Source: Streptomyces sp. R44 (lineage in GTDB: Bacteria > Actinomycetota > Actinomycetes > Streptomycetales > Streptomycetaceae). Taken from it: a DNA stretch of 64,000 bases. Of the stretch, positions 48,210 through 56,170 are shown piece after piece (positions within the stretch are counted from its first letter, which is position 1; each line of letters starts with the position of its first letter). Both the position numbers and the translations under genes were made by a program. The DNA is taken from NCBI RefSeq assembly GCF_041053105.1, contig NZ_CP163444.1, positions 2,418,001-2,482,000 on the forward strand. Direction: 5' to 3'. The notes under the pieces are model-generated. The model was not told the origin of the DNA and searched no databases. It saw only the letters and a program-made list of their open reading frames with translations.

Positions 48210-49463
48210 TCAGATCGAGGGCCTCAGACGGGCCTTCTCGGTGGGGGTCACCGGGTTTCCGGCGGCCTCCACCAAGGCGCTGCCCTGGCGCCACTTGGCC
48301 CACTCCATGTTCCAGTCGCCGAAGCCGTTGCCGAAGGTGTCCATCGCGTCGCCGTAGCTGTTGACGACGCGGACGAGGTCTCCGGGGCGGACGGTCTCGT
48401 AGAACCAGGCCGCGTTCTCCGTCGACATGCCGACACAGCCGTGGCTGACGTTCTCGACGCCCTGCGAGCCCACGGACCAGGGCGCGGCGTGGACGTACTC
48501 GCCGCTCCAGGTGACCCGGGTGGCGTAGTACACCGGCAGGTCGTACGAGTCGGAGCTGCCCTCCGCGATGCCGATGCTGGTGCCCCGCATCCGGACGTAG
48601 TACTCCTTGCCGAGGACCACCTTGATGCCGTTACGGGTGGAGAAGCCGGGTTTGCCGGTGGTCACCGGAATGGTGTTGATCACTTCTCCGTTGCGCTTCA
48701 CCGTCATGTAGTGCGACGCGGCGTCCGCGACGGCCTCGATCCGGTCGCCGATGGTGAGCTTCAGCGGCTTGGACGCGCCGCCGTAGAGCTTGTCGCCGAC
48801 CTTGAGGCCGTCCAGGTTGCCGGTCACCTGGACGAGTGCCCCGGCCGGCCAGTACTCCTTCGGACGGAAGTGCAGTTTCTTGTCGTCCACCCAGTACCAG
48901 GAGCCCTCGACGGCGGGCGTGGAGCGGACCTTGAGGGCCCGTTCGACGACGGCGCGGGCCGAGCGGTCCTTGACGGGGAGGCTGAGCTCCGCCGTGATGG
49001 GCTGCCCCACGCCGTACGTGCCCGCCTCCGGCCCGAAGGCCACGGTGAGGGCCCGTTTGGCCGGAGCCGTCTCGAAGGTGAACGTACGGGCGCCTGGAGC
49101 GCCGTCATCGTCCTCGGTGGCCACCCGGACCGTGTAGCGGGCGCCGGCCGCCAGGGCGGCCGTGGAGCGCCAGCGCTGCCCGTCCGCGGTGAGTTCGCCG
49201 GCCAGGTGGTGCCCGGAGGCGTCGGTGGCGGTGACGTCGGTGATCCGGCCGTCGTCACCCTTGGCGGTGATCTCCAGGGGCTTGTCGGGGTCCGCCTTGG
49301 CGCCGTCGGCGGGGGCGTTGACCGCGAGCTGGTCGGCCGCGTCGTAGGCCTTCTCCGACAGCGGGTGGGTGTCCGAGCCGGCGCACGCGGTGGCACCCGC
49401 GGTGACGGTGACGGCCAGAAGAGTGCAGCTCAGAACAGTCCGAATGCGCGGCGTGTCGTTCAT
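48210..49463 (-). CDS. L,D-transpeptidase lipoprotein (YkuD, Ig-like domains)
   Basis: The 417-residue protein makes 3-3 peptidoglycan cross-links. A lipoprotein signal ends at TAGATAC-AGS (Cys27). Two Ig-like regions (about 45-165) resemble those of mycobacterial LdtMt2. The YkuD catalytic domain (about 240-385) holds VHAAPWSVGSQGVENVSHGCVGM with catalytic His and Cys in SHGCVGM, then GDLVRVVNS. A C-terminal amphipathic tail (MDTFGNGFGDWNMEWAKW) is typical. It is wedged between the two halves of the cytochrome oxidase genes. Confidence 0.94.
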   Translation of the reverse strand: MNDTPRIRTVLSCTLLAVTVTAGATACAGSDTHPLSEKAYDAADQLAVNAPADGAKADPDKPLEITAKGDDGRITDVTATDASGHHLAGELTADGQRWRSTAALAAGARYTVRVATEDDDGAPGARTFTFETAPAKRALTVAFGPEAGTYGVGQPITAELSLPVKDRSARAVVERALKVRSTPAVEGSWYWVDDKKLHFRPKEYWPAGALVQVTGNLDGLKVGDKLYGGASKPLKLTIGDRIEAVADAASHYMTVKRNGEVINTIPVTTGKPGFSTRNGIKVVLGKEYYVRMRGTSIGIAEGSSDSYDLPVYYATRVTWSGEYVHAAPWSVGSQGVENVSHGCVGMSTENAAWFYETVRPGDLVRVVNSYGDAMDTFGNGFGDWNMEWAKWRQGSALVEAAGNPVTPTEKARLRPSI

Positions 49464-49514
49464 GACTTCACGCTAGATACGTTCCTCGCCACCGGCGCGC
49501 CGAGTGCTGCAAAA

Positions 49515-49556
49515 GAGGGGCCCGGACGCTTCGGTGACGAAGTGTCCGGGCCCCTC
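49515..49556. terminator. Terminator after ctaF
   Basis: A 19-bp stem with one mismatch (49515-49533/49538-49556) and a GTGA loop is 30 bases beyond the ctaF stop, closing the ctaC-ctaD-ctaF operon before the L,D-transpeptidase promoter. Confidence 0.9.
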
Positions 49557-49585
49557 GGTGTGCTCCGGTGCGGAGCGGGGTACCG

Positions 49586-49984
49586 CTACTGGTTCTGGTT
49601 CTCGCCGCGGTAGAACTCGAAGACCCAGCCGAACAGGCCGACGAGGATCAGCGGGGCGGAGAAGTACAGGATCCACCAGCCCATCGCGATGGCGAGGAAG
49701 GCGAGCGCACCGCCGACGGCCAGCGAGAGCGGCTGCCAGCTGTGGGGGGCGAAGAAGCCCACCTCACCGGCCTCGTCCGCGACGTCGGCCTCCTTGTCGT
49801 CCTGCGCCATCGCGTCGACACGCTTGGCCGTGAAGGCCAGGTAGTAGCCGATCATGATGGCCAGGCCGAAGGCCAGGAAGAGCGCCGTCGTGCCGACCGG
49901 CTCCTTGGACCAGACGCCGTAGAGGATCGCCATGGCAAGGATGAAGACGCTCAGCCAGATGAACATCTTGCCCTGGATCTTCAC
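49586..49984 (-). CDS. ctaF: Cytochrome c oxidase subunit IV (CtaF, actinobacterial)
   Basis: The 132-residue small subunit has four hydrophobic helices ([59 protein letters not shown] and [15 protein letters not shown]), with a charged loop ([17 protein letters not shown]) in the middle. This subunit is specific to actinobacterial aa3 oxidases. GTG start overlaps the ctaD stop by 4 bases. Confidence 0.94.
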   Translation of the reverse strand: MKIQGKMFIWLSVFILAMAILYGVWSKEPVGTTALFLAFGLAIMIGYYLAFTAKRVDAMAQDDKEADVADEAGEVGFFAPHSWQPLSLAVGGALAFLAIAMGWWILYFSAPLILVGLFGWVFEFYRGENQNQ

Positions 49985-51717
49985 TTGCCGGCCTCCTTGC
50001 TGCCCGTGAGGGCCGGAGCCTCGTGCGGCTTGTTCTCGAGCTGGTCGACAGCCGCGATCTCAGGGTGGTGCAGGTCGAACGCCGGGGATTCCGAACGGAT
50101 CCGCGGCAGGGTGAGGAAGTTGTGCCGCGGCGGCGGGCAGGACGTCGCCCACTCGAGCGAACGGCCGTAGCCCCACGGGTCGTCGACCTCGATCTTCTTG
50201 CCGTACTTGGCGGTCTTCCAGACGTTGTACAGGAACGGCAGGATCGACAGACCGAGCAGGAACGAGGAGATCGTCGAGATCGTGTTCAGCGCGGTGAAGC
50301 CGTCGGCGTTGAGGTAGTCCGCGTAACGACGCGGCATGCCCTCGGCACCGAGCCAGTGCTGCACCAGGAAGGTGCCGTGGAAGCCGATGAACAGCGTCCA
50401 GAACGTGATCTTGCCGAGGCGCTCGTCCAGCATCTTGCCCGTGAACTTCGGCCACCAGAAGTGGAAGCCGGCGAACATCGCGAAGACCACGGTGCCGAAG
50501 ACGACGTAGTGGAAGTGCGCGACGACGAAGTACGAGTCGGAGACGTGGAAGTCCATCGGGGGCGAGGCCAGGATGACGCCGGTCAGACCACCGAAGGTGA
50601 AGGTGACCAGGAAGCCGATCGTCCAGAGCATCGGGGTCTCGAAGGACAACGAGCCCTTCCACATCGTTCCGATCCAGTTGAAGAACTTCACGCCGGTCGG
50701 TACGGCGATGAGGAACGTCATGAAGGAGAAGAACGGGAGCAGTACGCCACCGGTGACGTACATGTGGTGCGCCCACACGGTCACGGACAGACCGGCGATC
50801 GCGATGGTCGCGGCCACCAGACCGATGTAGCCGAACATCGGCTTGCGGCTGAAGACCGGGATGACCTCGGAGACGATGCCGAAGAAGGGCAAGGCGATGA
50901 TGTACACCTCTGGGTGTCCGAAGAACCAGAAGAGGTGTTGCCAGAGCAGCGCTCCGCCGTTGGCGGCGTCGAAGACGTGGGCACCGAACTTGCGGTCCGC
51001 CTCCAGGGCGAACAGCGCGGCCGCCAGGACCGGGAAGGCGAGCAGGACCAGGACACCGGTCAGCAGCACGTTCCAGGTGAAGATCGGCATGCGGAACATC
51101 GTCATGCCCGGAGCGCGCATGCAGATGATCGTGGTGATGAAGTTGACCGAACCGAGGATCGTGCCGAAGCCGGAGAAGGCCAGACCCATGATCCACATGT
51201 CGGCGCCGACACCCGGCGAGCGGACGGCGTCCGACAGCGGGGAGTAGGCGAACCAGCCGAAGTCGGCCGCACCCTGCGGGGTGAGGAAGCCGGCCACCGC
51301 GATGATCGAGCCGAAGAGGTACAGCCAGTACGCGAACATGTTCAGCCGCGGGAACGCCACGTCGGGCGCGCCGATCTGCAGCGGCATGATCCAGTTCGCG
51401 AATCCGGCGAACAGCGGCGTCGCGAACATCAGCAGCATGATCGTGCCGTGCATCGTGAACGCCTGGTTGAACTGCTCGTTCGACATGATCTGCGTACCCG
51501 GACGGGCCAGCTCGGCGCGCATGAAGAGCGCCATCAGGCCACCGATGCAGAAGAAGGCGAACGACGTGACCAGGTACATCGTACCGATGGTCTTGTGGTC
51601 CGTGGTGGTGAGCCACTTGATGACCACGTTGCCGGGCTGCTTGCGCCGTACGGGCAGCTCGTTCTCGTACGAGTCCTCAGCTGCGGCGGCACCCTGGGTT
51701 TCGTTGGGGATGCTCAC
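49981..51717 (-). CDS. ctaD: Cytochrome c oxidase subunit I CtaD
   Basis: The 578-residue catalytic subunit reduces oxygen and pumps protons. Twelve helices are present with the haem a/a3 and CuB ligands: [15 protein letters not shown] (His for haem a), [17 protein letters not shown] (His-Tyr crosslinked pair), [11 protein letters not shown] (two CuB His) and [19 protein letters not shown] (haem a3 and a ligands). The C-terminal tail is cytoplasmic. GTG start overlaps the ctaC stop; ctaF follows with another overlap. Confidence 0.98.
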   Translation of the reverse strand: MSIPNETQGAAAAEDSYENELPVRRKQPGNVVIKWLTTTDHKTIGTMYLVTSFAFFCIGGLMALFMRAELARPGTQIMSNEQFNQAFTMHGTIMLLMFATPLFAGFANWIMPLQIGAPDVAFPRLNMFAYWLYLFGSIIAVAGFLTPQGAADFGWFAYSPLSDAVRSPGVGADMWIMGLAFSGFGTILGSVNFITTIICMRAPGMTMFRMPIFTWNVLLTGVLVLLAFPVLAAALFALEADRKFGAHVFDAANGGALLWQHLFWFFGHPEVYIIALPFFGIVSEVIPVFSRKPMFGYIGLVAATIAIAGLSVTVWAHHMYVTGGVLLPFFSFMTFLIAVPTGVKFFNWIGTMWKGSLSFETPMLWTIGFLVTFTFGGLTGVILASPPMDFHVSDSYFVVAHFHYVVFGTVVFAMFAGFHFWWPKFTGKMLDERLGKITFWTLFIGFHGTFLVQHWLGAEGMPRRYADYLNADGFTALNTISTISSFLLGLSILPFLYNVWKTAKYGKKIEVDDPWGYGRSLEWATSCPPPRHNFLTLPRIRSESPAFDLHHPEIAAVDQLENKPHEAPALTGSKEAGK

Positions 51718-52679
51718 AGTTGGTGCTTCTCCGCATTCCTAGCCGGGTCCGTCTGCTCGATGCCGGACGGGATGTAGCCGGTCTGCCCCTTCTCGGCCAG
51801 CTCCTTCAGGTGCTGCTGGTAGCGCTCCGGGGAGACCACCTTGACGTTGAAGAGCATCCGGGAGTGGTCGACACCGCACAGCTCGGCGCACTTGCCGAGG
51901 AAGGTGCCTTCCTGCGTCGGAGTCACCTCGAAGGAGTTGGTGTGACCCGGGATGACGTCCTGCTTCATGAGGAAGGGGACCACCCAGAACGAGTGGATGA
52001 CGTCACGGGAGGTCAGGACGAACCGGACCTTCTCACCCTTCGGCAGCCACAGGGTCGGGCCCGGGTTGCCGGTCTGCGGGTTCCGGTCGCCGGGGATGCC
52101 GGCGTCGTAGACACCGCCCGCGTTCTCCGGGAAGTCCGAGATGTACTTGTCCGGGATCGTGGCCAGGTTCTTGTCCGTCTTGGCGTCGCCCTTCACACCG
52201 GGCACGTCCTCGACGTAGTTGAAGCCCCAGCTCCACTGGTAGCCGACCACGTTGACCGTGTGGGCCGGCTTCGGGGTGAGCTCGAGGAGCTTCGACTCGT
52301 CGCGCGCGGTGAAGTAGAAGAGCACGGAGACGATGATGAGCGGGGTGACCGTGTACAGGGCCTCGATGGGCATGTTGTAACGGGTCTGCGGAGGTACCTC
52401 GACCTTGGTCCTGCTCCGCCGGTGGAAGATGACGGACCAGATGATCAGGCCCCACACCAGGATTCCGGTGATGAGGGCGGCAGCCCACGAACCCTGCCAC
52501 AGGGAGAGGATCCGAGGCGCCTCTTCCGTGACGGGGGTGGGCATACCAAGGCGGGGGAAGTCTTCCCAGTTGTACGAGCAGCCCGTGGCTGTCGCCAGGA
52601 TCAGGCCCGCAGTCAGCACCTGCGGCAGCTTCCGCCGCATCGGGCGCCGCGACGAGCGGTCGGAGCCGTTGGGACTCAC
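51714..52679 (-). CDS. ctaC: Cytochrome c oxidase subunit II CtaC
   Basis: The 321-residue subunit carries the CuA electron-entry site. Start is GTG ([17 protein letters not shown]); an upstream ATG adds only a basic low-complexity run. A lipoprotein signal ([18 protein letters not shown]) is followed by two helices (about 60-85 and 110-130). The cupredoxin domain has [17 protein letters not shown] and the CuA loop [14 protein letters not shown]. First gene of the ctaCDF operon. Confidence 0.97.
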   Translation of the reverse strand: MSPNGSDRSSRRPMRRKLPQVLTAGLILATATGCSYNWEDFPRLGMPTPVTEEAPRILSLWQGSWAAALITGILVWGLIIWSVIFHRRSRTKVEVPPQTRYNMPIEALYTVTPLIIVSVLFYFTARDESKLLELTPKPAHTVNVVGYQWSWGFNYVEDVPGVKGDAKTDKNLATIPDKYISDFPENAGGVYDAGIPGDRNPQTGNPGPTLWLPKGEKVRFVLTSRDVIHSFWVVPFLMKQDVIPGHTNSFEVTPTQEGTFLGKCAELCGVDHSRMLFNVKVVSPERYQQHLKELAEKGQTGYIPSGIEQTDPARNAEKHQL

Positions 52680-53124
52680 GTAGCGCCTTCCCGAGAGTCT
52701 CGGCCCGCGTTGGTCGGCCACGGCCGTCCGTCTCGCTGGTCGGTCGCCGCCCCGGCCGCGGGCAGGGGTTTGGATGTTTATGCGGACCAAACCCTACTGG
52801 ACGCTATTTGGGGTCGCGCGGGGAGGGTGCCCAACGCGCCGTCCGAGTCCCCGAAGGGGTGGACTCCAGCCTTCCGGAGGGGGGTCGGGAACGCCCGTTC
52901 GGCGGTCTGACGGTGCGCCGGGGCGGTGTTCTGACGGGGGCTCATCGGGGAGCCGAGGCCGGTCGCGAGCTGAGGCCCCGTCGCGGGATCAGGCCCCGTC
53001 TTGCGCCGGGGCCCGGGCCGAGGAGGGGCTCGTCGCGCGCCGGGGCCCGGGCCGAGGAGGGGCTCGTCGCGCGCCGGGGTCCCCGGAGCCGTGGTGGTGG
53101 ATCGGCGCGTTCTACGGTGGGTGG
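52680..53124. other. 445-bp gap upstream of ctaC and of the desulfurase-TusA gene
   Basis: No credible gene. It must contain two divergent promoters. An A/T-richer patch at about 52765-52810 (TTTATGCGGACC, GCTATTTGGGG) is the best candidate for the ctaC promoter. The right part holds a 34-bp tandem duplication (53007-53074). Frames crossing it have shifted composition typical of shadow ORFs. Confidence 0.7.
53007..53074. repeat. Perfect 34-bp tandem duplication
   Basis: Positions 53007-53040 and 53041-53074 are identical, starting CGGGGCCCGGGCCGAGGAGG, and a third copy begins (CGGGG) at 53075. It ends 50 bases before the desulfurase-TusA start. Each unit contains GAGGAGGGG-like purine runs. 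Looks like a recent slippage product and may vary between strains. Confidence 0.9.
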
Positions 53125-54510
53125 ATGCCGTACTTCGACGCCGCGTCCGCCGCTCCCCTGCACCCCGTCGCCCGTCAGGCCCTGCTCGCCTCCCTGGACG
53201 AGGGCTGGGCCGACCCGGCCCGGCTCTACCGGGAGGGGCGGCGGGCCCGGCTGCTGCTCGACGCCGCCCGGGAGGCCGCGGCGGAGGCCGTGGGGTGCCG
53301 CCCGGACGAGCTCGTATTCACTCCTTCGGGGACGCGCGCGGTTCACGCCGGAATCTCCGGCGCGCTCGCGGCGCGTCGGCGTGTCGGGAACCGGCTCGTG
53401 GTCTCCGCGGTCGAACACTCCTCCGTCCTGCACGCGGGAGAGACGCACACGGCGGCGGGCGGCACGGTGACCGAGGTGCCGGTGGGCCGCTCGGGCGCGG
53501 TGGACGCGTCCGCGTTCGCCGCGGCGCTCGCATCCGGCACGGCCCTGGCCTGCCTCCAGTCCGCCAACCACGAGGTGGGGACCGAGCAGCCGGTGGCCGA
53601 GGTCGCCGAGGCCTGCCGGGCGGCGGAGGTGCCGTTGCTCGTGGACGCGGCCCAGTCGCTCGGCTGGGGTCCGGTGGACGGCGGCTGGTCGCTGCTCACG
53701 GCGAGCGCGCACAAGTGGGGCGGCCCGGCGGGCGTCGGCCTCCTCGCGGTGCGCAAGGGCGTCCGGTTCGCGCCCCAAGGCCCGTCGGACGAACGGGAGT
53801 CGGGCCGGGCGCCGGGCTTCGAGAACCTGCCGGCCATCGTGGCGGCGGCGGCCTCGCTGCGGGCCGTCCGGGCGGAGGCGGCCGCCGAGGAGGCGCGACT
53901 GCGGGCCCTGGTGGACCGGATCCGGGCACGGGTGCCGGAGCTGGTGCCGGACGTGGAGGTGGTGGGCGACCCGGTGCGCCGGCTCCCCCACCTCGTCACC
54001 TTCTCCTGCCTGTACGTCGACGGGGAGACGCTCCTTCACGAGCTGGACCGGGAGGGTTTCTCCGTTTCGTCCGGTTCGTCGTGCACGAGTTCGACGCTGA
54101 CCCCCAGCCATGTGCTGCGCGCGATGGGGGTGCTGAGCGAGGGGAACGTCCGGGTGTCCCTGCCGGCCGGCACGACGGAGGAGGACGTGGACCGCTTCCT
54201 CGCCGTGCTCCCGGGGGTGGTGGCGGGCGTACGGGAACGGCTCGGCGCCCCCGGAGCCGTACCGACCGCCCCGGCGTCCTCGGGCTCCCTCGTCGTGGAC
54301 TCCCTGGGCAAGCGCTGCCCGATCCCGGTGATCGAGCTGGCGAAGGTGATCGGTGAGGTGCCGGTGGGCGGGACGGTGACGGTGCTGTCGGACGACGAGG
54401 CGGCGCGGCTGGACATTCCGGCGTGGTGCGAGATGCGGGGGCAGGAGTACGTGGGCGAGTCGCCGTCGCCTCGGGGCGGGGTGGCGTACGTGGTCCGCCG
54501 CGTGTCGTAA
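53125..54510 (+). CDS. Cysteine desulfurase (IscS-like) fused to TusA-like sulfur carrier
   Basis: The 461-residue protein has an N-terminal class V PLP domain (about 1-375): YFDAASAAPLHP, AVEHSSVLHA, ANHEVGTEQP, LLVDAAQSLGW, Schiff-base lysine in TASAHKWGGPAGVGLLA (near 194), and the mobile-loop Cys in SVSSGSSCTSSTLTPSHVL (near 319), an IscS (group I) layout. After a Pro/Ala/Ser linker, residues about 387-461 are TusA-like: VVDSLGKRCPIPVIELAKVI has the active-site CPxP, followed by VTVLSDDEAARLDIPAWCEMRG. Enzyme and sulfur acceptor are thus joined, suggesting channelled persulfide transfer, perhaps to tRNA thiolation or molybdopterin. No isc/suf genes are next to it. Confidence 0.9.
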   Translation: MPYFDAASAAPLHPVARQALLASLDEGWADPARLYREGRRARLLLDAAREAAAEAVGCRPDELVFTPSGTRAVHAGISGALAARRRVGNRLVVSAVEHSSVLHAGETHTAAGGTVTEVPVGRSGAVDASAFAAALASGTALACLQSANHEVGTEQPVAEVAEACRAAEVPLLVDAAQSLGWGPVDGGWSLLTASAHKWGGPAGVGLLAVRKGVRFAPQGPSDERESGRAPGFENLPAIVAAAASLRAVRAEAAAEEARLRALVDRIRARVPELVPDVEVVGDPVRRLPHLVTFSCLYVDGETLLHELDREGFSVSSGSSCTSSTLTPSHVLRAMGVLSEGNVRVSLPAGTTEEDVDRFLAVLPGVVAGVRERLGAPGAVPTAPASSGSLVVDSLGKRCPIPVIELAKVIGEVPVGGTVTVLSDDEAARLDIPAWCEMRGQEYVGESPSPRGGVAYVVRRVS

Positions 54511-54526
54511 CCGTCCGGCCCACGCG

Positions 54527-54750
54527 CCGTGTGGGCAATCGTCCCGCTGGGCGATGGGGGTCCCCCCTGCTCCCACCCTCCCGCGGCGCCTCCGTCTTCC
54601 GCGCACTGACCCGCACCGACCGCGGCGGCGCACATCCGGTGCGGGTTCAGGCGCGGAAGCCTCTGGCGCCGGCAAGGCGCGGGTCCGTTGTGCCCACCCG
54701 TTCCGCCCTGGGGGCACCTCCCGGACGAAGTCTGGGGGAGGAACGATTGC
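54527..54750. repeat. Dispersed palindromic element, copy C (rearranged)
   Basis: Same orientation as copy B. Matching parts are GTGTGGGCAATCGTCCCGC at the left, ACATCCGGTGCGGGTTCAGG then CGCGGAAGCCTCTGGCGCCG in the centre, and GTTGTGCCCACCCGTTCCGCC and GCCCACAACGGG at the right. Two stretches are replaced by pieces of the short GGGGG-type repeat, at 54553-54577 and 54708-54741, breaking the outer hairpins. A further partial end (GTGGGC...GCCCACAACGGGGCGG) follows to about 54785. It fills the gap between convergent stops of the desulfurase-TusA and adenosine-kinase-like genes. Confidence 0.8.
54708..54741. repeat. Short GGGGG-type repeat nested in copy C
   Basis: CTGGGGGCACCTCCCGGACG then AAGTCTGGGGGAGG folds as CCTCCCGGAC/GTCTGGGGGAGG with a GAA turn. 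It interrupts the right arm of copy C between CCGCC and AACGATTGCC, at the place where copy B has CCGGCGG. Confidence 0.65.
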
Positions 54751-54792
54751 CCACAACGGGGTGGGCGGCGCCCACAACGGGGCGGCGGGGGC

Positions 54793-55767
54793 TCAGACGA
54801 GGTGGGTGTGGACCTCGTTCGCCGCGTCCTCGCCGTACGCCTTCGTGAAGCGCTCCATGAAGTTCGCCCGCCGCAGCGTGTACTCCTGCGTCCCCAGCGT
54901 CTCGATGACCAGCGTCGCCAGCATGCAGCCCACCTGCGCGGCGCGCTCAAGGCCGACACCCCACGACAGACCCGTCAGGAAGCCCGCGCGGAACGCGTCG
55001 CCGACGCCGGTCGGGTCGACCTTGGCCGTCTCCTCGGGGCAGCCGACCTCGATGGGCGTCTCGCCGACCCGCTCGATGCGCACGCCGCGCGAGCCGAGCG
55101 TGGTGACGCGGTGGCCGACGCGGGAGAGGATCTCCGCCTCGGTCCAGCCGGTCTTGGACTCGATGAGCCCCTTCTCGTACTCGTTGGAGAAGAGGTACGT
55201 CGCGCCGTCGAGCAGCGTACGGATCTCCTCGCCGTCCATCCGCGCGATCTGCTGCGAGAAGTCGGCCGCGAAGGGGATCTCGCGGGTCTTGCACTCCTCG
55301 GTGTGGCGGAGCATCGCCTCGGGGTCGTCGGCGCCGATGAGGACGAGGTCGAGGCCGCCCACGCGGTCGGCGACGGCCTTGAGCTCGATCAGCCGGGCCT
55401 CGCTCATGGCGCCGGTGTAGAAGGAGCCGATCTGGTTGTGGTCCTTGTCGGTGGTGCAGACGAAGCGCGCCGTGTGCAGGACCTCGGAGATCCGCACCGA
55501 GCCGGTGTCGACGCCGTGCCGGTCGAGCCACGCGCGGTACTCGTCGAAGTCGTAGCCGGCCGCGCCGACCAGGATCGGGTTGCCGCCGAGCTGCCCCATG
55601 CCGAAGCAGATGTTGGGGCCGACGCCGCCCCGGCGGACGTCGAGGTTGTCGACGAGGAAGGAGAGGGACACCGTGTGGAGCTGGTCGGCCACCAGCTGGT
55701 CGGCGAACCGGCCGGGGAAGGTCATGAGGTGGTCGGTGGCGATGGAGCCGGTGACTGCGATACGCAC
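54793..55767 (-). CDS. PfkB-family carbohydrate kinase, adenosine-kinase-like
   Basis: The 324 residues include the N-terminal GSIATDHLM, substrate-side RRGGVGPNICFGMGQLGG (about 45-62), AADFSQQIARMDGEE, and the PfkB C-terminal signature AKVDPTGVGDAFRAGFLTGL (about 248-267) with catalytic Asp in GVGDAF. The arrangement resembles the mycobacterial adenosine kinase AdoK/CbhK, which is also encoded near ctaC and the IscA-like gene (from memory). Purine salvage is therefore likely; a sugar substrate is possible. The stop faces repeat copy C. Confidence 0.88.
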   Translation of the reverse strand: MRIAVTGSIATDHLMTFPGRFADQLVADQLHTVSLSFLVDNLDVRRGGVGPNICFGMGQLGGNPILVGAAGYDFDEYRAWLDRHGVDTGSVRISEVLHTARFVCTTDKDHNQIGSFYTGAMSEARLIELKAVADRVGGLDLVLIGADDPEAMLRHTEECKTREIPFAADFSQQIARMDGEEIRTLLDGATYLFSNEYEKGLIESKTGWTEAEILSRVGHRVTTLGSRGVRIERVGETPIEVGCPEETAKVDPTGVGDAFRAGFLTGLSWGVGLERAAQVGCMLATLVIETLGTQEYTLRRANFMERFTKAYGEDAANEVHTHLV

Positions 55768-55897
55768 GGCGGGGCGCTCCTGCGGGAAGGCGGTAATGAC
55801 AGTTCACGCTACCGGGTGGGGCGCGCCCTGCCGAACAGTGGAAACTACCCCAGAGTAGGCCTTTTCCCCGGAGTGGTGTGGTGCATACGGTGCGCCC

Positions 55898-56104
55898 ATG
55901 ACCACCTACCCCGCTCCCCGTGAGCGACACGAGTCCGAGTTGAGCCTCGCCCAGCTGCGCGGGGACGGCGCTCGGATGGCCCCCCACTGGGTCACCCCGG
56001 TCTCCCCCAAGCCCCTCCCGGTCTCGCCCGCGTCGATCCACGGGGTCGTCGTTCCGGCGGCCTCGGCCCGGCTGATCGACGCCACCGCCGAGTACGGCGG
56101 CTGA
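55898..56104 (+). CDS. Small conserved-looking protein of unknown function
   Basis: The 68-residue frame MTTYPAPRERHESELSLAQLRGDGARMAPHWVTPVSPKPLPVSPASIHGVVVPAASARLIDATAEYGG has normal Streptomyces codon bias. It lies in a gap between divergently oriented genes with an ATACGGT -10-like sequence ahead, and no other frame competes. No transmembrane helix, signal or metal motif. It ends 66 bases before the next gene. Moderately supported only. Confidence 0.5.
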   Translation: MTTYPAPRERHESELSLAQLRGDGARMAPHWVTPVSPKPLPVSPASIHGVVVPAASARLIDATAEYGG

Positions 56105-56170
56105 CGGACGGAACCGTCCGCCCCTCCGCTCCGTCCCATCGGCGTCCGGTCGAGACGAGGGAGCTTTGCG

